This document shows positions 13,997 to 27,500 of a stretch of DNA of 64,000 bases, piece by piece. The position numbers were made by a program, and so were the translations under genes. The notes beneath the pieces are model-generated. The model made no database searches and was not told the DNA's origin. It worked only from the letters and a program-made list of their open reading frames with translations. This stretch comes from Daphnia pulex. Lineage: Eukaryota > Arthropoda > Branchiopoda > Diplostraca > Daphniidae. Where the stretch lies: the NCBI RefSeq assembly GCF_021134715.1, contig NC_060020.1, positions 8,246,001 through 8,310,000 of the forward strand, given 5' to 3'. The first letter of the stretch is position 1. The number at the start of each line of letters is the position of its first letter.

Positions 13997-15559
13997 GGAG
14001 CGTAGAAATCCTGCCAAATAGCTGTGAGGCTGCTGTGAGCTCACTTTTCATCGAGACTTTTTGCATTTCTATTATAATCCCAGGGAAAAGAGCACGTGGT
14101 AGTCATTTGTGAAGCTCAGATTATACTGCATTAATTGCGCTACCAAATGGACGGAAATACGCTGTCCAGGAACCACCTTTCGTCAGGAGCTATTTATAAT
14201 GTCGAAGCCGCTAAACTACTTATGACTCAAGAGCAGATTAAGAAAATTGAAATCAGATCGATGATAAATGTCTGTTTTTCTTTATAAAAGTGCTTATGAT
14301 CATTCGATACGAGAGACAGAGAGTAAGGGGGCTTGAAACTCTTTTGATTCGTGTTTTTGATGCAGTAACACATGTGAATCCTAGATGGCGTTTGCGCAAA
14401 TATTCGACATTTTAGTCGATCAATTTTCGTTAAGAGACTAAAAAGGCTAAAAAGAAAAGACGTGGTGCGAAGTAATATGACACAAGGCAATCTTCAAAAG
14501 TTTCTCAGTAATGTACAGACAATTACCTGCGTATTCACTTGACTAGCTCTTAAATCATATATCATCTTCTATCATCCGGAATTAAAATTGCCAGAATCCT
14601 TCACGTGAACAGCACTACCGTACATTGTTTGATAAAAATTGCGCATTGTGACAATTCTATTGACAGATTTTATCTCAAAAATTTCAAACAAATTATGTGG
14701 AAGAATTTTGTTTTGTTTGCCACGACTTGTTAATTATTTTGAACATGTCACTCGCTCATCATTTCGCGCTCGAGTGAGGCATTTCGCCAACTGTTCAGTC
14801 GCGTAACATCTGCAGGACGCGAAGTTAAATGAGCTAACACACGCTCCTCGTCTCGTCTCCATGCGACCCGTTATAAATAATTTTGACTCATAAAGACAAT
14901 TGCGCTCTCTGGTCGGGAGATTTGGCGCCGGACATGGTTTCGGCTGAATTTTGCTGGACAGCGGGAACGATACGGATCCTGGTAGATGAACTGAACGAGA
15001 TAGAGCATATGGAGGAGGAGCTTGCCTCTCTTGTCGTCAGCTGAGCCATCAGCGAGAGTTAGAACGCCTAGAACGCCTAGAAGGGTAGTGGGAAAGGGGG
15101 CGGGACTTGGCCCGTTTGTCTCGAATAAAAAAAAAAGGAAAATAGAAAATAAAATAACAGAGAAGGGAAGTTGACCGACCGAGGGTCTGACTGACTCACA
15201 AGTAGTCCATCCAGTCATCAGAAAGGACGTTCGAGTTACCTACGGACAACCTCTTTTAATAAGCGGGCCCGCAGTTTTTCAACGAGAGGCAGTTTAAATC
15301 GTCTTCCGGTTGAAACATCCGACTTGTTTCCGTCAGCTTCTCATCAAAGAAATTTCATCTATTGTCAGAAGCACGACCGTTTCAACTGGCTCCTATTGTT
15401 ATTCGCTCCTACTGACTTTATCGAAAAAAGACATTTTCAACGGACAAGCAAAACAGCCAATCGAAAGACATACTCAGAGTTCGCCTTTTCTCCTTTTTGA
15501 TCTTTTGACATTGTTCAACTGAAGAAACCAACCACCAACTGAACCAATTGACAGCGAAA

Positions 15560-18500
15560 ATGGCCAAATCGCTACACATCGTTTTCACGTTCACCATTTC
15601 CCTGCTGTGCTCCAATTTGGGTAAGTAGACACACTGCTAATATTAGTTGTCATTTACTACTTGTACTGGTTATGTAGATACGCTATAAAGACGTAATGAT
15701 ATATTTATACAGTAGTTTATTTCATTACCGATTTCTCCGCCGAAAGGCTGTGCGCTTAATCCCGTGCTGTGTGGTCCAACCGGTTTTATGTTAATAGTTG
15801 TCTAGTGATCTCGCGGTGATTTTCATTTAAGCTCTCACTGTGTTTCGTTTCGTTTCGTTTTTTTTTTTTGCGTCCCGTCGAGGATGATGGCTTGTCATGG
15901 TATCGGTGATATAGGACCTGACAGCATTTGCTAGAGACCCGCGCGCCGTCTCCCGCTGGACGAGAGCTATTTATGTTTGGTTTGAAAAAAATCTGCGTCA
16001 GCGCCTAGTTCAAATGATGGAGTGCGCACGCACCTCCACCGTCGGGGGAAAAGAAAAAGAAGGAGGAGGAGTGAAGTTCTCAGGGAGGAGGGGGACAGCT
16101 TGAGCAAGAGAAGAGAAGAAGTGTACGAAGTTTGTTTCTTTTTTGTTCATCTTGATATCGCGCGTGACACGAAAGCGCTGCGTTGTCATCCATCGATCAG
16201 ACTATCACCCCGAAACCATCTTCTCGGCGGATCAAATACCGTAACTCGACCGCATTGCTCAATGGCTCTAGGGTTGATGTGGGGGGGGGGGGATTAGGGG
16301 AGGGGTTCAACTTTCTAGTCGTCAGTTCTCATAAACTCACGATTGAATTACTGATTCTTTTGCGGTGTCACTTTCGCCCGAGATTTTTATTTTACACACA
16401 TTTATCGCATGCCCTCTGCTCTTCGCCCTTGGCACTGCAGATAAGCAGATGGACAGCTCACATAATGAACTGAATTCCTTCTTCTCCGTTATCCCGATCA
16501 AACTAATTGAATTAGTGTTGATTGAAATGACTGTCGGCCTCGTACGAGATTTGGCTGAAAAACGACTGAAGGCCAGTGCTGCATCGGTTGCTGCTGCTCA
16601 CGCTGAGAAATTCCCGAACGAAGAAAATGCCGTTCCTCGTGAAGCGACGAGAGACAGTTGCACCACAATTTCCCGCCATTGTCAATATAATGAACGTATA
16701 ACACTAGACGTCCTTTTGTTAGAATGGACACGTATAGCGGTAGTATGCGCGAATAGCTGTGCATGTGCATGCAAGATGGTGTTGTCCAATTGAAGGGATG
16801 TGATGGCATAACAGGAGCCGCTCACATTTGCGCCCAAGTTTATATTAATATTCTTGGCGATGGCGAGTATGTTATCGCGTTATTTCATCGACAGACTAGG
16901 TCATCCAGTCAAAGTTCTGTCAAGGGAAAAACACGACCCAAGTGGAGCGGTCGGATATCGGCTGGTCAGCGACACGGTCAACACATTTGTGAACAATTTG
17001 GTCGTTATTATGCGTGCGCTGGGAATGGGTTCCTTCTTTTTCCCATGGCTCTGGCGTTCGGAATTCTACGTGAGCTGTTATAGCAATACAATGAAACGTC
17101 TACTTTTTGAACTATCTCTCCTACGACTAGGCTACTACACAACATTTCTCCTTTGTTATTCCAGAAATCGGGAAAGAAAAGGGGACCACATTTTTATGGC
17201 TCTCAGAACTCGATCACAGGCCTCTGTTTCATTCGAGTTTCTCTCTTGTGTAGATTTCCGAGTCGCGGGAAAAAAGGAAACAAAATTCGATGGATAGAAT
17301 AATAAGAGAGAGAGTGCTACAATTGCTGAAGGGGAGTGGGGGAGAATTCTTTTCACTTGCCAAAGAGCCTCGTATAAACAACAAAAAGGACAAAAGGAAA
17401 AAAAAAAAAACAATTTGAAATTCCAAGTTCCGACGATGTATGAGGATTCACGGTTTAATTGCAGAGTCATTTCGTCCTTAACCCTAGCAGTGAGTCCACA
17501 ATGCACGGGTCAAAAAGCTTCCACAGCGCCACCCTACCCGGAATCCTTCCCTCGTTGCAACGGAATGGTCAATCATATGATATATCCGGAGGACGGAAAC
17601 AGGTGTCCGGAAATCCATGCTTTATTTCCGGTCGCCATTTAGTTGTCTGATCTGGATCACAACTACGACATTGTATCTCCATTCTGTCTGTAAGCATCCA
17701 GCAGTAGTGGCATTCTGACGTTACCCTGTTATTATTACGACATGACGCAACCATATCCTATCGCCTATTTGTTTGCTGTTATTTGGGAGGGGGGAGAGAA
17801 TATGAGTCAGGGAGAAGTTACCTCATTCTCTACATACATGCAACGCTCATGGCATGCGTATGACGTTACATGACGCATCTGTCATCTCGTTAAAACAAAG
17901 CAGTTGCTGGAAACCGAAAAAACCAAACAAAAGCAAACAAACAAAAAAAAATACCAAAATATAACGAGGTATAGCAAATAGAAAGAGAGGGTGGCAGAGT
18001 GTGTGCGCGTGTTGACGCCGGTTTATAGATTGGAATATGGTCCGGCTGCCGTCGCTGGTGCGCGCGTACACCTGCTCACACACGTTCACCAAAAGTCGCA
18101 TCACTGACCAAGCGTAAACCGGAAATTTGTCTACCTATATTTACTCGTCTTCTCCTTTATATTTTCCTTTTTTTCCCTTTTTTTTTTGCCTTGGAGGGGG
18201 GATTCGACAATCGTGCTAAAGGACCAAAAATAACAAAATATGCACCACCCAATAAACTGGACCGCTGCTCCCATATATAGCTAAATATCTCCATGTGTGC
18301 AATATTCAGTACACACACACAGGGTGTGTGTTTTGTGCAAGGTATCCTGGGGTTGGCACAGGCACGAGTTGTGTACGTTTTTTTTTTGTGTCGTTATTCG
18401 ATTGAGCTCGTGCACGTCCATCTGCCAGTATAGCGTCGGCTGGACAATTTGGTTTCAGCTGCCGCTGCTGACGCGGTTGGGTGAGACCCCAACAAGGTCT

Positions 18501-21500
18501 CTTCATCAGCTGCTGGCGTGCCATTAGAGGTATCGCAGTAGCGGCACCACCACAGCACCACCAACCGCAGCACTGCTTTCTCGTTTTTCACTGGCTTCTT
18601 TTGTTCTTCACCTGCTGCTCCTGCTGCTCCTCTTCAGCAGCCGAATGTCCTGAAAAACAGCAACCCCTTTTTTCTCTCTCTCTTATACTATTATTCCCCC
18701 CTCTTTTTATTTCTCCGCTTTTGTTCTTCTGGCTCTTGTATTCCATTCCCCCGTTGACGACGACGACGTCCTTTTGCGTTCTGCATCTTCCATTCTTTCG
18801 TCGGGTGTCTCTTTCTCGTTTCGTTTTTTTTTTCTTTTCTTTACTCTATATTTACGACATGACGGTCCAGCCAGCGATCGGACACGCATTAGTAACGGCC
18901 AAGTACACCGTCCCCCCCCCCCTCTCTTTTTCTTGTCCTGTTTGCTATTCGAATAGCTTCTTCGAATGTCTACACACATAGGCATCACGACACTTCCGCC
19001 GCTACTTTCCAAGGAAAACAATAACAAAACAGCCAAAAAATGAATGATGTTGATGCATCATTATTATTTTCCCTTTTGTTTTCTCCGGCGGGAGGGACGA
19101 TTCGTTTGATCGTGTCATCCCCTTTCGGTTGCGTCAGGGTCATCCAGAGATCCGTATCAGGAGGACATATGCGTGGGAAATGTGACGTCGAATATCTCTT
19201 GAGCACTTTTCATTTTAACTATCTCCCCCTTTTGGGTTCTGCTCACCCCCATCTCTTTCATTTCCCAATAAGGGTTAATTGCTGGCCCCTATTTCAAGTT
19301 TACCGAGATGTTATAAAATGAATGAACGGCTAAAACCACACGTCCCTTTTTTTATACTAAAAAATGTCTAACATTTTACAAGGAAAATAATAATAAAAAA
19401 AAAGTTTGAATGATTTCACGGGGAAATGAACCTGAATGCAGCAGAATTCAATGGCAGCAGCCCATCAGTCCTATACGTCAAAAGCAGTGATGTAGTACCA
19501 CTGGCAGAACAGGTAGCAACAACAAGCGGACAGCACACAGCACACATCAGTCAATAACAACACTATTGTACTACTTCTTTGGCTGTGAAATTCGGAAAAA
19601 AATAGCGGGCCAAAGACCGGATGTAAGCGAGTCTTCTTATATACATGTCCCGGTGGCTCTCCATCTGCCCGGCTTGTATATGGACGGACGATGGATATTC
19701 TTTTCCTGCCTTCCTGTCTTGCATACGGCTTCCGGCACGCATCTGCGCGCTTTGTTTTCCTTTTTCCTCCTTTCATTTTTCCTGTCCGTCCATCCTTTTC
19801 CAATTCGATCTCAACGTGCAACACGCATGTTCCGTCCTATATACGTTTAAGCCAAAAACAAAAATAAAGTATAGGGCCATACACGGTGTTACATCACGTA
19901 GGTGCGTAATACCCTAATCGTTTTCCCTAAAGATTCTCGGAACTCGAGTGGACGATACTGCTACGGGTCTATGCTTATAGATGAAAAAGCAACACGATCG
20001 CGGCCTTCCTTGTCCGCTGGATGATTAAATTTAATTTTATGTTTGCTGACTACACGCGTGTGTGTCGTTTTGATCTACCCGTATCCTTGTCTATATCCTT
20101 TTATTGTTTCTCTTTTGGGCAAAAGAAGGAAGAAGAAAAAATAGGTTCACCGCTATAGATCATAAGTGTCTGACGGCCCTATACACACGAGGCGTTCATG
20201 TGGTTTTTAACAGCTGATAGTAAAAAAGAAGAAAGAAGAAAAAGAAAAGGAGAAGAAAAGAATATTATGGTAAAGAGGGAAGACTTTGGACGGCCTCTCT
20301 CTCAGCAGGCCATGGCAATCTATCCGGTTTCTAATAGGGCTTGAAGGTCTCGAATTCGGGGATTAAATTACGAATGAAACTGTCTTGCAATAAAACGAAA
20401 TGTAGATGTATGAATCAAGGGCCGCGTTATTCGCCTGTTGCTCCTGTCCCTTGACTTATAAGCGTGAGATTGAAATAAACCATCATCGTTCAGCAGCTAA
20501 GACGTTCAGCAGCAGCGGCAGTAACGAAAGTTATACTGCCACCGACCAATCCGGCAAAAAAAAAAAACGGCAACGATACATCACTAGTTACTATACATGT
20601 ATGATAAATAGCATACTTTCCATTTTATAGATACCAGTTATATCTTTTCTTTTTGATGCTGGGATGCTAACCGAGTTCGGAGAGAGAGAGAGAGAGAGGA
20701 GGAGGTGAAGGTGGGCAGCCCGGGGAGGGTGGCTCAGGAGCAGAGCGCAGCAGTGTGAGGGAGATCCATCTTATTCAATGTCTGCGCATAATGCCGGTTG
20801 GGTTTCCCTGGCATCATCATGACAACGCGTCAAAAGGCTGTAATTTTTAAAGCGATACCAACTTCCTTTTCGAAGCCAATGGACACATGTAAACAGAAGA
20901 GAAACGGAGGGAAAGAAAAGAAAGAAAGAAAGAAAGAGCTTCGTCGTTGTATATATTTAACCGCACAAACTGTAGAGATCCTCTTCGGCGGAAAGGCCGC
21001 CAGATGGCCGCCATCCTGTAATTGCTTATGCAAGATGCAAATCGCGCAATGATGGGTGAAAACTCGTTACAAACATTTGAAATTTACTTCCTCCTTATCC
21101 ATGTGAGATTGTAAAAAAACGATAACGCGCGCGCTTGTGTAATCGATGCGGTGTATCATATATTCCATCCACTCGCGCGCAATCGGGATTTGAAATCGGG
21201 CCGACGACTAACAAGATACGCTATATACACGCCTATAAAGCATCTTACGTTGCACATACTAGGCACTCTCGTCTACAACAACGCTGTATACCTAATAGGC
21301 ACCTTCGGTAATTTCCGAAACAAAACAAAAATCCCCATCGTGATTTGTCTTTTTTTTTTCAAAGTGGAAGAAGGATGATTTAAGCGTCTTCGGTCAGTTC
21401 GGTGACTTTGAGACTCTTAGCAATCGAACTTTCCCGTATGCATCCCGCAACGGAAGATGAACAATTCATGTAGCTAAAAGAAAGAAAAAAGTGATCCCTG

Positions 21501-24500
21501 TCGACTTTCGCCTTTCGCTGCGTTGAATATTCTGATTTGAAGGAGCCAAAAAGGGGAGAGTGTGCGTTAATAGAGAAACTATGCGCGAGCGCATATAATC
21601 TATAAGCTGCTCTTTTCAAGTCAACATTGTATCTGTATACTATACCCCGATGCAGCACGCCATGTAAAACTTATTCAGGCAATATTGCGTCATAAGATTA
21701 CGCAGGCAATAAATCAAAACCAATAGACTGAACATGTGAGGCCACGGCTATAGAAAGGATCTCGAGAAGAACAACGTCGACGAGTTTCCAACGAATTTCA
21801 GACTCTGCTCTTTCATCCAGACATATGAATTACCGAGCGGAGCATTTGCCAACGCGGTAACTCAAATCAGATTCGATTCGACCTTATACTAGCTCGAAGA
21901 GCGGCACAACGCCGGCGATTGCTGATTCCACGAAAGAAATCGACTCTCGTCGTCCCTTCTTATTTCCCTCTTCACAATTCACATTCCAACGTTGTTATGA
22001 GGTGTGTTGCGGTCGCAATGCCACGTGACCTTTCTCTCTCTCTAGAGACTCGTCTCGTCCGCATCATTCTCTCAGTCGAGGCCGTGGTTAATCAACAGAT
22101 GAAGCCGTTCCGACCTTTTCAACCAAGTGAGGGGTCGACCTCGCCCTTTGATATAGCAACATATCACGACGAACGCGACGCCGTCAGGTCTCGATCGCCC
22201 CACGGCGTCACTGCACAGCCAACGATAAGGGATTTTTGTTTCAACATTTTCATGCAGCAGAGGGGATTCTTCTTCTCGAAATGTGTTGGCTTTCGATGGT
22301 CTCAATATCGTCTGCTGTCTATAGTTAGAACTTGCTTGGAAGCCACACGGAAAAGTGGAGCCGCCCATGATGATATCAAGAAACCTGACCCCGCCAGTGC
22401 ATGCAGTAGATTAAACTGTGTACGATACGGATCCATTCGGTAATGTCCCGTATAACATCTGTTAACTGGGCATCTGTACATCGCGCCCTATATATACCCG
22501 TTCAACACATACGAAAATACGCTACACGCATGTGATCCCTAACCGATTCGAATTTCAAACAATTTATCCATTTATTTTTATTTTTTAATAAATCGGAACC
22601 GGAAGTCGAGTTGAGCGTCGAACGGATTCTTCCGGTTGTCAACCTACTGAGTGCAATTCCAACCCCCGCGTAAATTCGTGATTGTTGGAATATAAGACGA
22701 GCAGCAGCTGCAGTATGTGGACAGTCACACATACTCCTGCCGCCGCTTTTGAATGGTGGCCAGCGGTTGCCCGACCGGCGCCGACAAAAGAAGTTTGAAA
22801 AACAACAAAAGAATCAAAACTATATTTAAAAATATACATGTTTTTGAAAAATCAACGCTGTTTCTAAGGCAGAAAGAAGATGGAAAAAAAAGTGACAACC
22901 GCTCGTCCGAACCTAGTGATTACGCTCAGTAGCTCAGTTCTATTTAGGGATTTGGCAAGCGTTGAATGCCGTCATTTTCTAGAATGGCTAACACAAGTTG
23001 CCCGCGTGTTGTACAAAAGAAGTAGACATCCAAGTATATATACAGCGCAAGCAGATCAAGCAACCGCGAGCTATGTTGGCGGGACATTTTTAGCAGATCA
23101 ACGCCCCCCAACCCTCGTTTACAGTGTGTCAAAACATCGCGAAAAAGTGATCTCGACCAATTCGTTCATCGCGCGCCGATGTAACAATTGCGCAATGGGG
23201 AGATCTTTGCGTCATATCAGCAATTTCAGTTATGGAATATTTCAGGTATTCAGTTATGGGTTTTGATTGCAAACATCAGCTGTTATCGGGAGGATGGTGG
23301 CAATTATTTCTATACGAATGGAATCCCTTGACATAATGATGATCGCTAATTCTATTTGAAACCATGGCGTATAGCCGTATACGTATTAAGTCGAAATTCT
23401 AAGGGAACGAACGGTAATACTCGTTCATCAAGAGAATGGCCCTTTAGGGACTCATTTAACTATTGAAAGATTCTTCACACTTTTAAACTTGAAGCGCTGA
23501 ATTTCCTTCTATTCACGGTGGACTGATAGACGACTGCCTTGGGGCCGAGTCTCTTTCAGATGCGATTCTGGATTCTCTGTGTGTGTATGCTGTGCAATCA
23601 AAGGAACCCAAGTGAGAGAAGGATAGCTGAGCGATTTCTCCGATGAAAAGAGAAAAAGTGTTAAAAAGAGGCAAGCACTCGAGAGAACCGCATGAAGCCA
23701 TCCGGAATTGGAGGTGGATATATATAAAGTCTTTTGGTGGGGATCGTAATCGAGTCAAATGTTTGTTTGTTTTATTTTCTTTGCTAAACATTTCGGCTCA
23801 AATCTTATCGTAAAGGACGCGGAAGGAGGTAAAATAAAAAGAAAGGGGGAAAAGAAAACAAAAAACGAAAATACTAAGCAAGAGAAGGAAATAAAAATAA
23901 GAAACGAAAAGGAAAAAAAAAGAAATAGGAATAAGAAAAAAAGGGCCACCAACGGTGAACAACATCTATCTGACGCTCTGCATCTCCAGAGCGATTCTCT
24001 GTTTGGTCTCGGGCTGGAGCAGTGGAGCATATGGGCCGGCAAACGTCTCTGAGGGTGATCCAGCTAGAAATAGTCCATCTGATAGTATGTCCCTGCGCCC
24101 TTTGGGGCGAAATACGTCAGCGCAAGCGTGAGTATATCAGTATATAATCAGGGCCTGGACCCTGGGAGCGAAGGCATCGAACAGTCGGCCTCGTCGCACG
24201 TAAAAATCGACGGAGCCGACGTGATTTACAACCGGACCCGCGCGCGGACACCCCACCAGAAATAATCATCAAAAGAGGGGGAACAAACACAAAAAGGAAC
24301 TCGGCGGAGGTCGCCGCCTTCTTGACTGGTCTCGCTTCTATAAATTTACCGCCCTTTTTTCTTGTATTGCCAGGCCACTGCAATAAGAGGCCTGATACCA
24401 GCAAAAGTCGAAGAGGAGAGAGAGAGACCGATGGGGTATATAGAGTCGAATGTATAGTAAAGAAGAGTGCGACATGCGCTCCATAGACACAAAAGAGAAA

Positions 24501-27500
24501 CAAATATTTGGGTATCGAGGCCTGCCGTAAGCCAAATAAGAAACCACGGGATCGAGGCCTCCATAACGCACGCCACGAATGTGTCAGACAAGAAAAAAGG
24601 AAAAAGAAAAAAAAAAAGTTTTTTTTTTTCTTTCTTTCTTTCCTGGCGCCTTGACCTGCCTCTCTTTCTCTCTCTAGCTCTCTGCTCTTTCATGTAACTC
24701 TCTCTCTCTCTCTCTATTTCCACCTCTCACTCTTTTTCAGTTCCTATTCCCATCTGCATGGCCAAACATGAGAAGAGAATAAGAGATAGCGATGAAGAAG
24801 AGACTACCCGCAGTGCAGCCAAAATACCGTACCTCTTGTCTCCTGAACCACAATGTTTGATCCTCCAAGCTCGCTCACATGCCCCCACTGTCTCAAGCCC
24901 TTGCGCCTGCTTGCGCAACGCTATCAACCGCACGCAAAACAGTCCGGACGGTCAAAACACAGACGACATAAGACGGCGACGAATAAAAAATAAAGACAAA
25001 TATCTCGAGGGAAACACTATCGCGCCCGACGAGTCCTCACTAAAACCTTTTTCGGATTCTTCAGGGTTATTCAGCACCCAGCCCAGCAGTAGATATTCTT
25101 CCACAACAACATTGCCCGTCATGTACATACACCGGTCCACCACCACCACCACCAAAGTCCAAAGCGGGTGGCGACGGTGGCGTGTGCGCTCACGACCGTG
25201 TGTGGCCCGTCTTGTGACTCTGCCCTTTCCATAGGAAGGCGAAAAGGTCGCCCCAGTCTATAGCATCTCTCGACGACGAATTCTATACACGCAACTGTTT
25301 TGTACCACCAGTTGTATAAACCACCGGAGCATATACGTAATATATGACTTGTTATATGTGGAGGCCTCCCTTCAATTCTACACACATAGTATCCATTATA
25401 TTACACCCAGGCTTATTTCTCCTACCAGTTGAACATATTCACGCTAGATTCAAACGCCGTGAAATCGGCGCACTGTATCACGAGGTTTCGCGGCTTGCGT
25501 TAGAATTAGAAATATTGCACTTCTCATTTTTCGGACTCCTTTTTTTTTCTTTGAATGATACTTTAGTCGCGGTTGCAACCGCAAATCCTGACCATATTTT
25601 TCACGCTCTGCGAAGAAAGACCACTCCCCTCCTCTCGCCTCCTGAAGAAAAAAAAAAGAAACAAAAAATGGAAGAAGAAAGAGATAACAAAAACGACAAG
25701 ATAAAAAAAGGAAGAAGAAAAAATATCTTAGCCGAGATAGACGATTGGAACCGTGTCCATGTTGACCTGTATACATAAGCGATTTGCTCACTCCATATAT
25801 ATATATATATATAGAAAGAAAGGCGCTCGTGATGTGATCTAGTATCGGGAGTAGAAAGTTTCTCGGTGCTGGAGCGCGGTGGGGGGCAAGGGAATTTATC
25901 TTCTTCAATTTTTCCTCCTTTTCTATCGCTCCTTTGAATACTGTTTACCCAATCCAGTCTGATACGAACCACCCCAAATTGGATATGTGCACCACACGTG
26001 ATTTGCAACCGATATTTATTTTATTCAAATTTTTTCTCCATTTGGCCGATTTTTTTCTGCTGCTGCCGAATGTCGGTTCCATACCTTTTTTTGTTATCTA
26101 GTGGAAAAGGAAAATAGTTTGTTCACCAAAATAATTGGCTAAAATAGAAATTTCCTACGCAAAAAAAAGTCGACATTGATGAATCGATTTGATTGCAAAC
26201 AATGTCACAATATGCTATTACGTTTCCCTTGATTTATTAGCCCTGCAGCCTGCTGCGTAGTATATCATAATAATAGGGTTGAATTTCATTCTAATATACA
26301 CCCGCCTGCTGATGGAATCGAAATAGAGATTTCCCGATATTGGGAATCAGAGGACATTCGTCATTACTCCCACGTTCGTGTAAAGTGAAGGCGTTTTCGT
26401 TACGCGCATCAAAAGTATACAGACTTGCGTAAACGCATAACACCCGGATCAGCAACCGCACGCGCGTGCCTTTCGATTTATTATAGTAGTCCCTGACTAA
26501 TTTCCCGCTTGAAGGCTTGAAATTCGCTGCAGAAAAAAACAACATATGTCCATCCCCCCTCCCACCAAAAGAGAGAGCGGGAGAAAGTAATAATAGAAAT
26601 ATCAAAAAATGTACCTCAAACGATAATAATAATAATTACAAACGATTTGATTTGAAAATTGTATTTGCACATTATGACCGATTTAAAACCAGACCACAGC
26701 ACCAATAATACGTGAAATAATAAGCTGATGAAATCATATAGTCCGTCTCTTAAAAAAAAACATGGTGCGGGGGCTACAGTTTCCCTTATTAATTCAATTG
26801 TTGGGGATTGTTATTGTGCTGAATCATCATCCAAATCCCCCGTTCGAGCTTCTGGTCGCGTATGGGACGAAGCAGTTTGAACAGTTGATGTCATCACATA
26901 TTTAAATAGTTCCCTCTTGTCTGTTGCCAGAGAGGATTTTGCAGCTCACTTCCGGTTGCATCTATAAATGGACAATGGTTTCAATTATCCAACAACATAA
27001 AATGAAAAAGAGTGAAAGTCAAATGTGCTGATGACGTGTCCAAATAATTCACAACGCAGCGACTCATTAACAGCCAGTTAAGAAATGGAGCGCAGTTTAC
27101 CCTTGTTTATTTTTGCTGATCGTGACTAGATCAGCCAATCAACGAGCTACGATTGTGTGTACATACATAGTGGGTCATCACGATTTACCATAAGCTCGAA
27201 AGCGGTTTCTAAAAAAAAAATCCGGCGCTGTAACGCAGTGACGGCGGTTAATAGCTAACAAATCTATCGCGGTTTTATTCCTTTTTCTCCGCTATCTAGA
27301 CTATAACAAGAAACAAAGAAAAAGCAAAGAAATCCATAGCCTTGGAAGAAATCCAGCTTGTAAAGTTCAAATTGCCACATCTGAATTTGAATAATCGTTT
27401 TTTTGGGAAAATTGCATTTTAAAAAGCCATGATAGTAAAATAGAAAATAAAGATTATGTAATTGATGACATGTTTTCTCTTCTTCTTCTTCTTTTTGAAA

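Larger units (their letters stand above)
1..15559. other. Gene-poor region with low-complexity tracts
   Basis: I find no exon chain encoding a recognisable protein on either strand. The DNA is rich in A/G runs (for example 40-140), long pyrimidine runs (2340-2480, 9780-10400), GA/CT microsatellites and TATA-like AT patches. Several open frames of 150-240 codons are present, but they translate to serine/phenylalanine/leucine- or arginine-rich repeats that reflect base composition. The region lies directly upstream of the long-intron Ig-domain gene, so it may be intergenic regulatory DNA, an untranslated part of that gene, or an intron of a gene starting outside the window. Confidence 0.6.

Noticed and set aside
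24758..25234. 158-codon open frame inside intron 1 of the Ig-domain gene
   Set aside because: No recognisable motif; Thr/Arg-rich end comes from a CAC/ACC repeat. Could be tested by RNA-seq.
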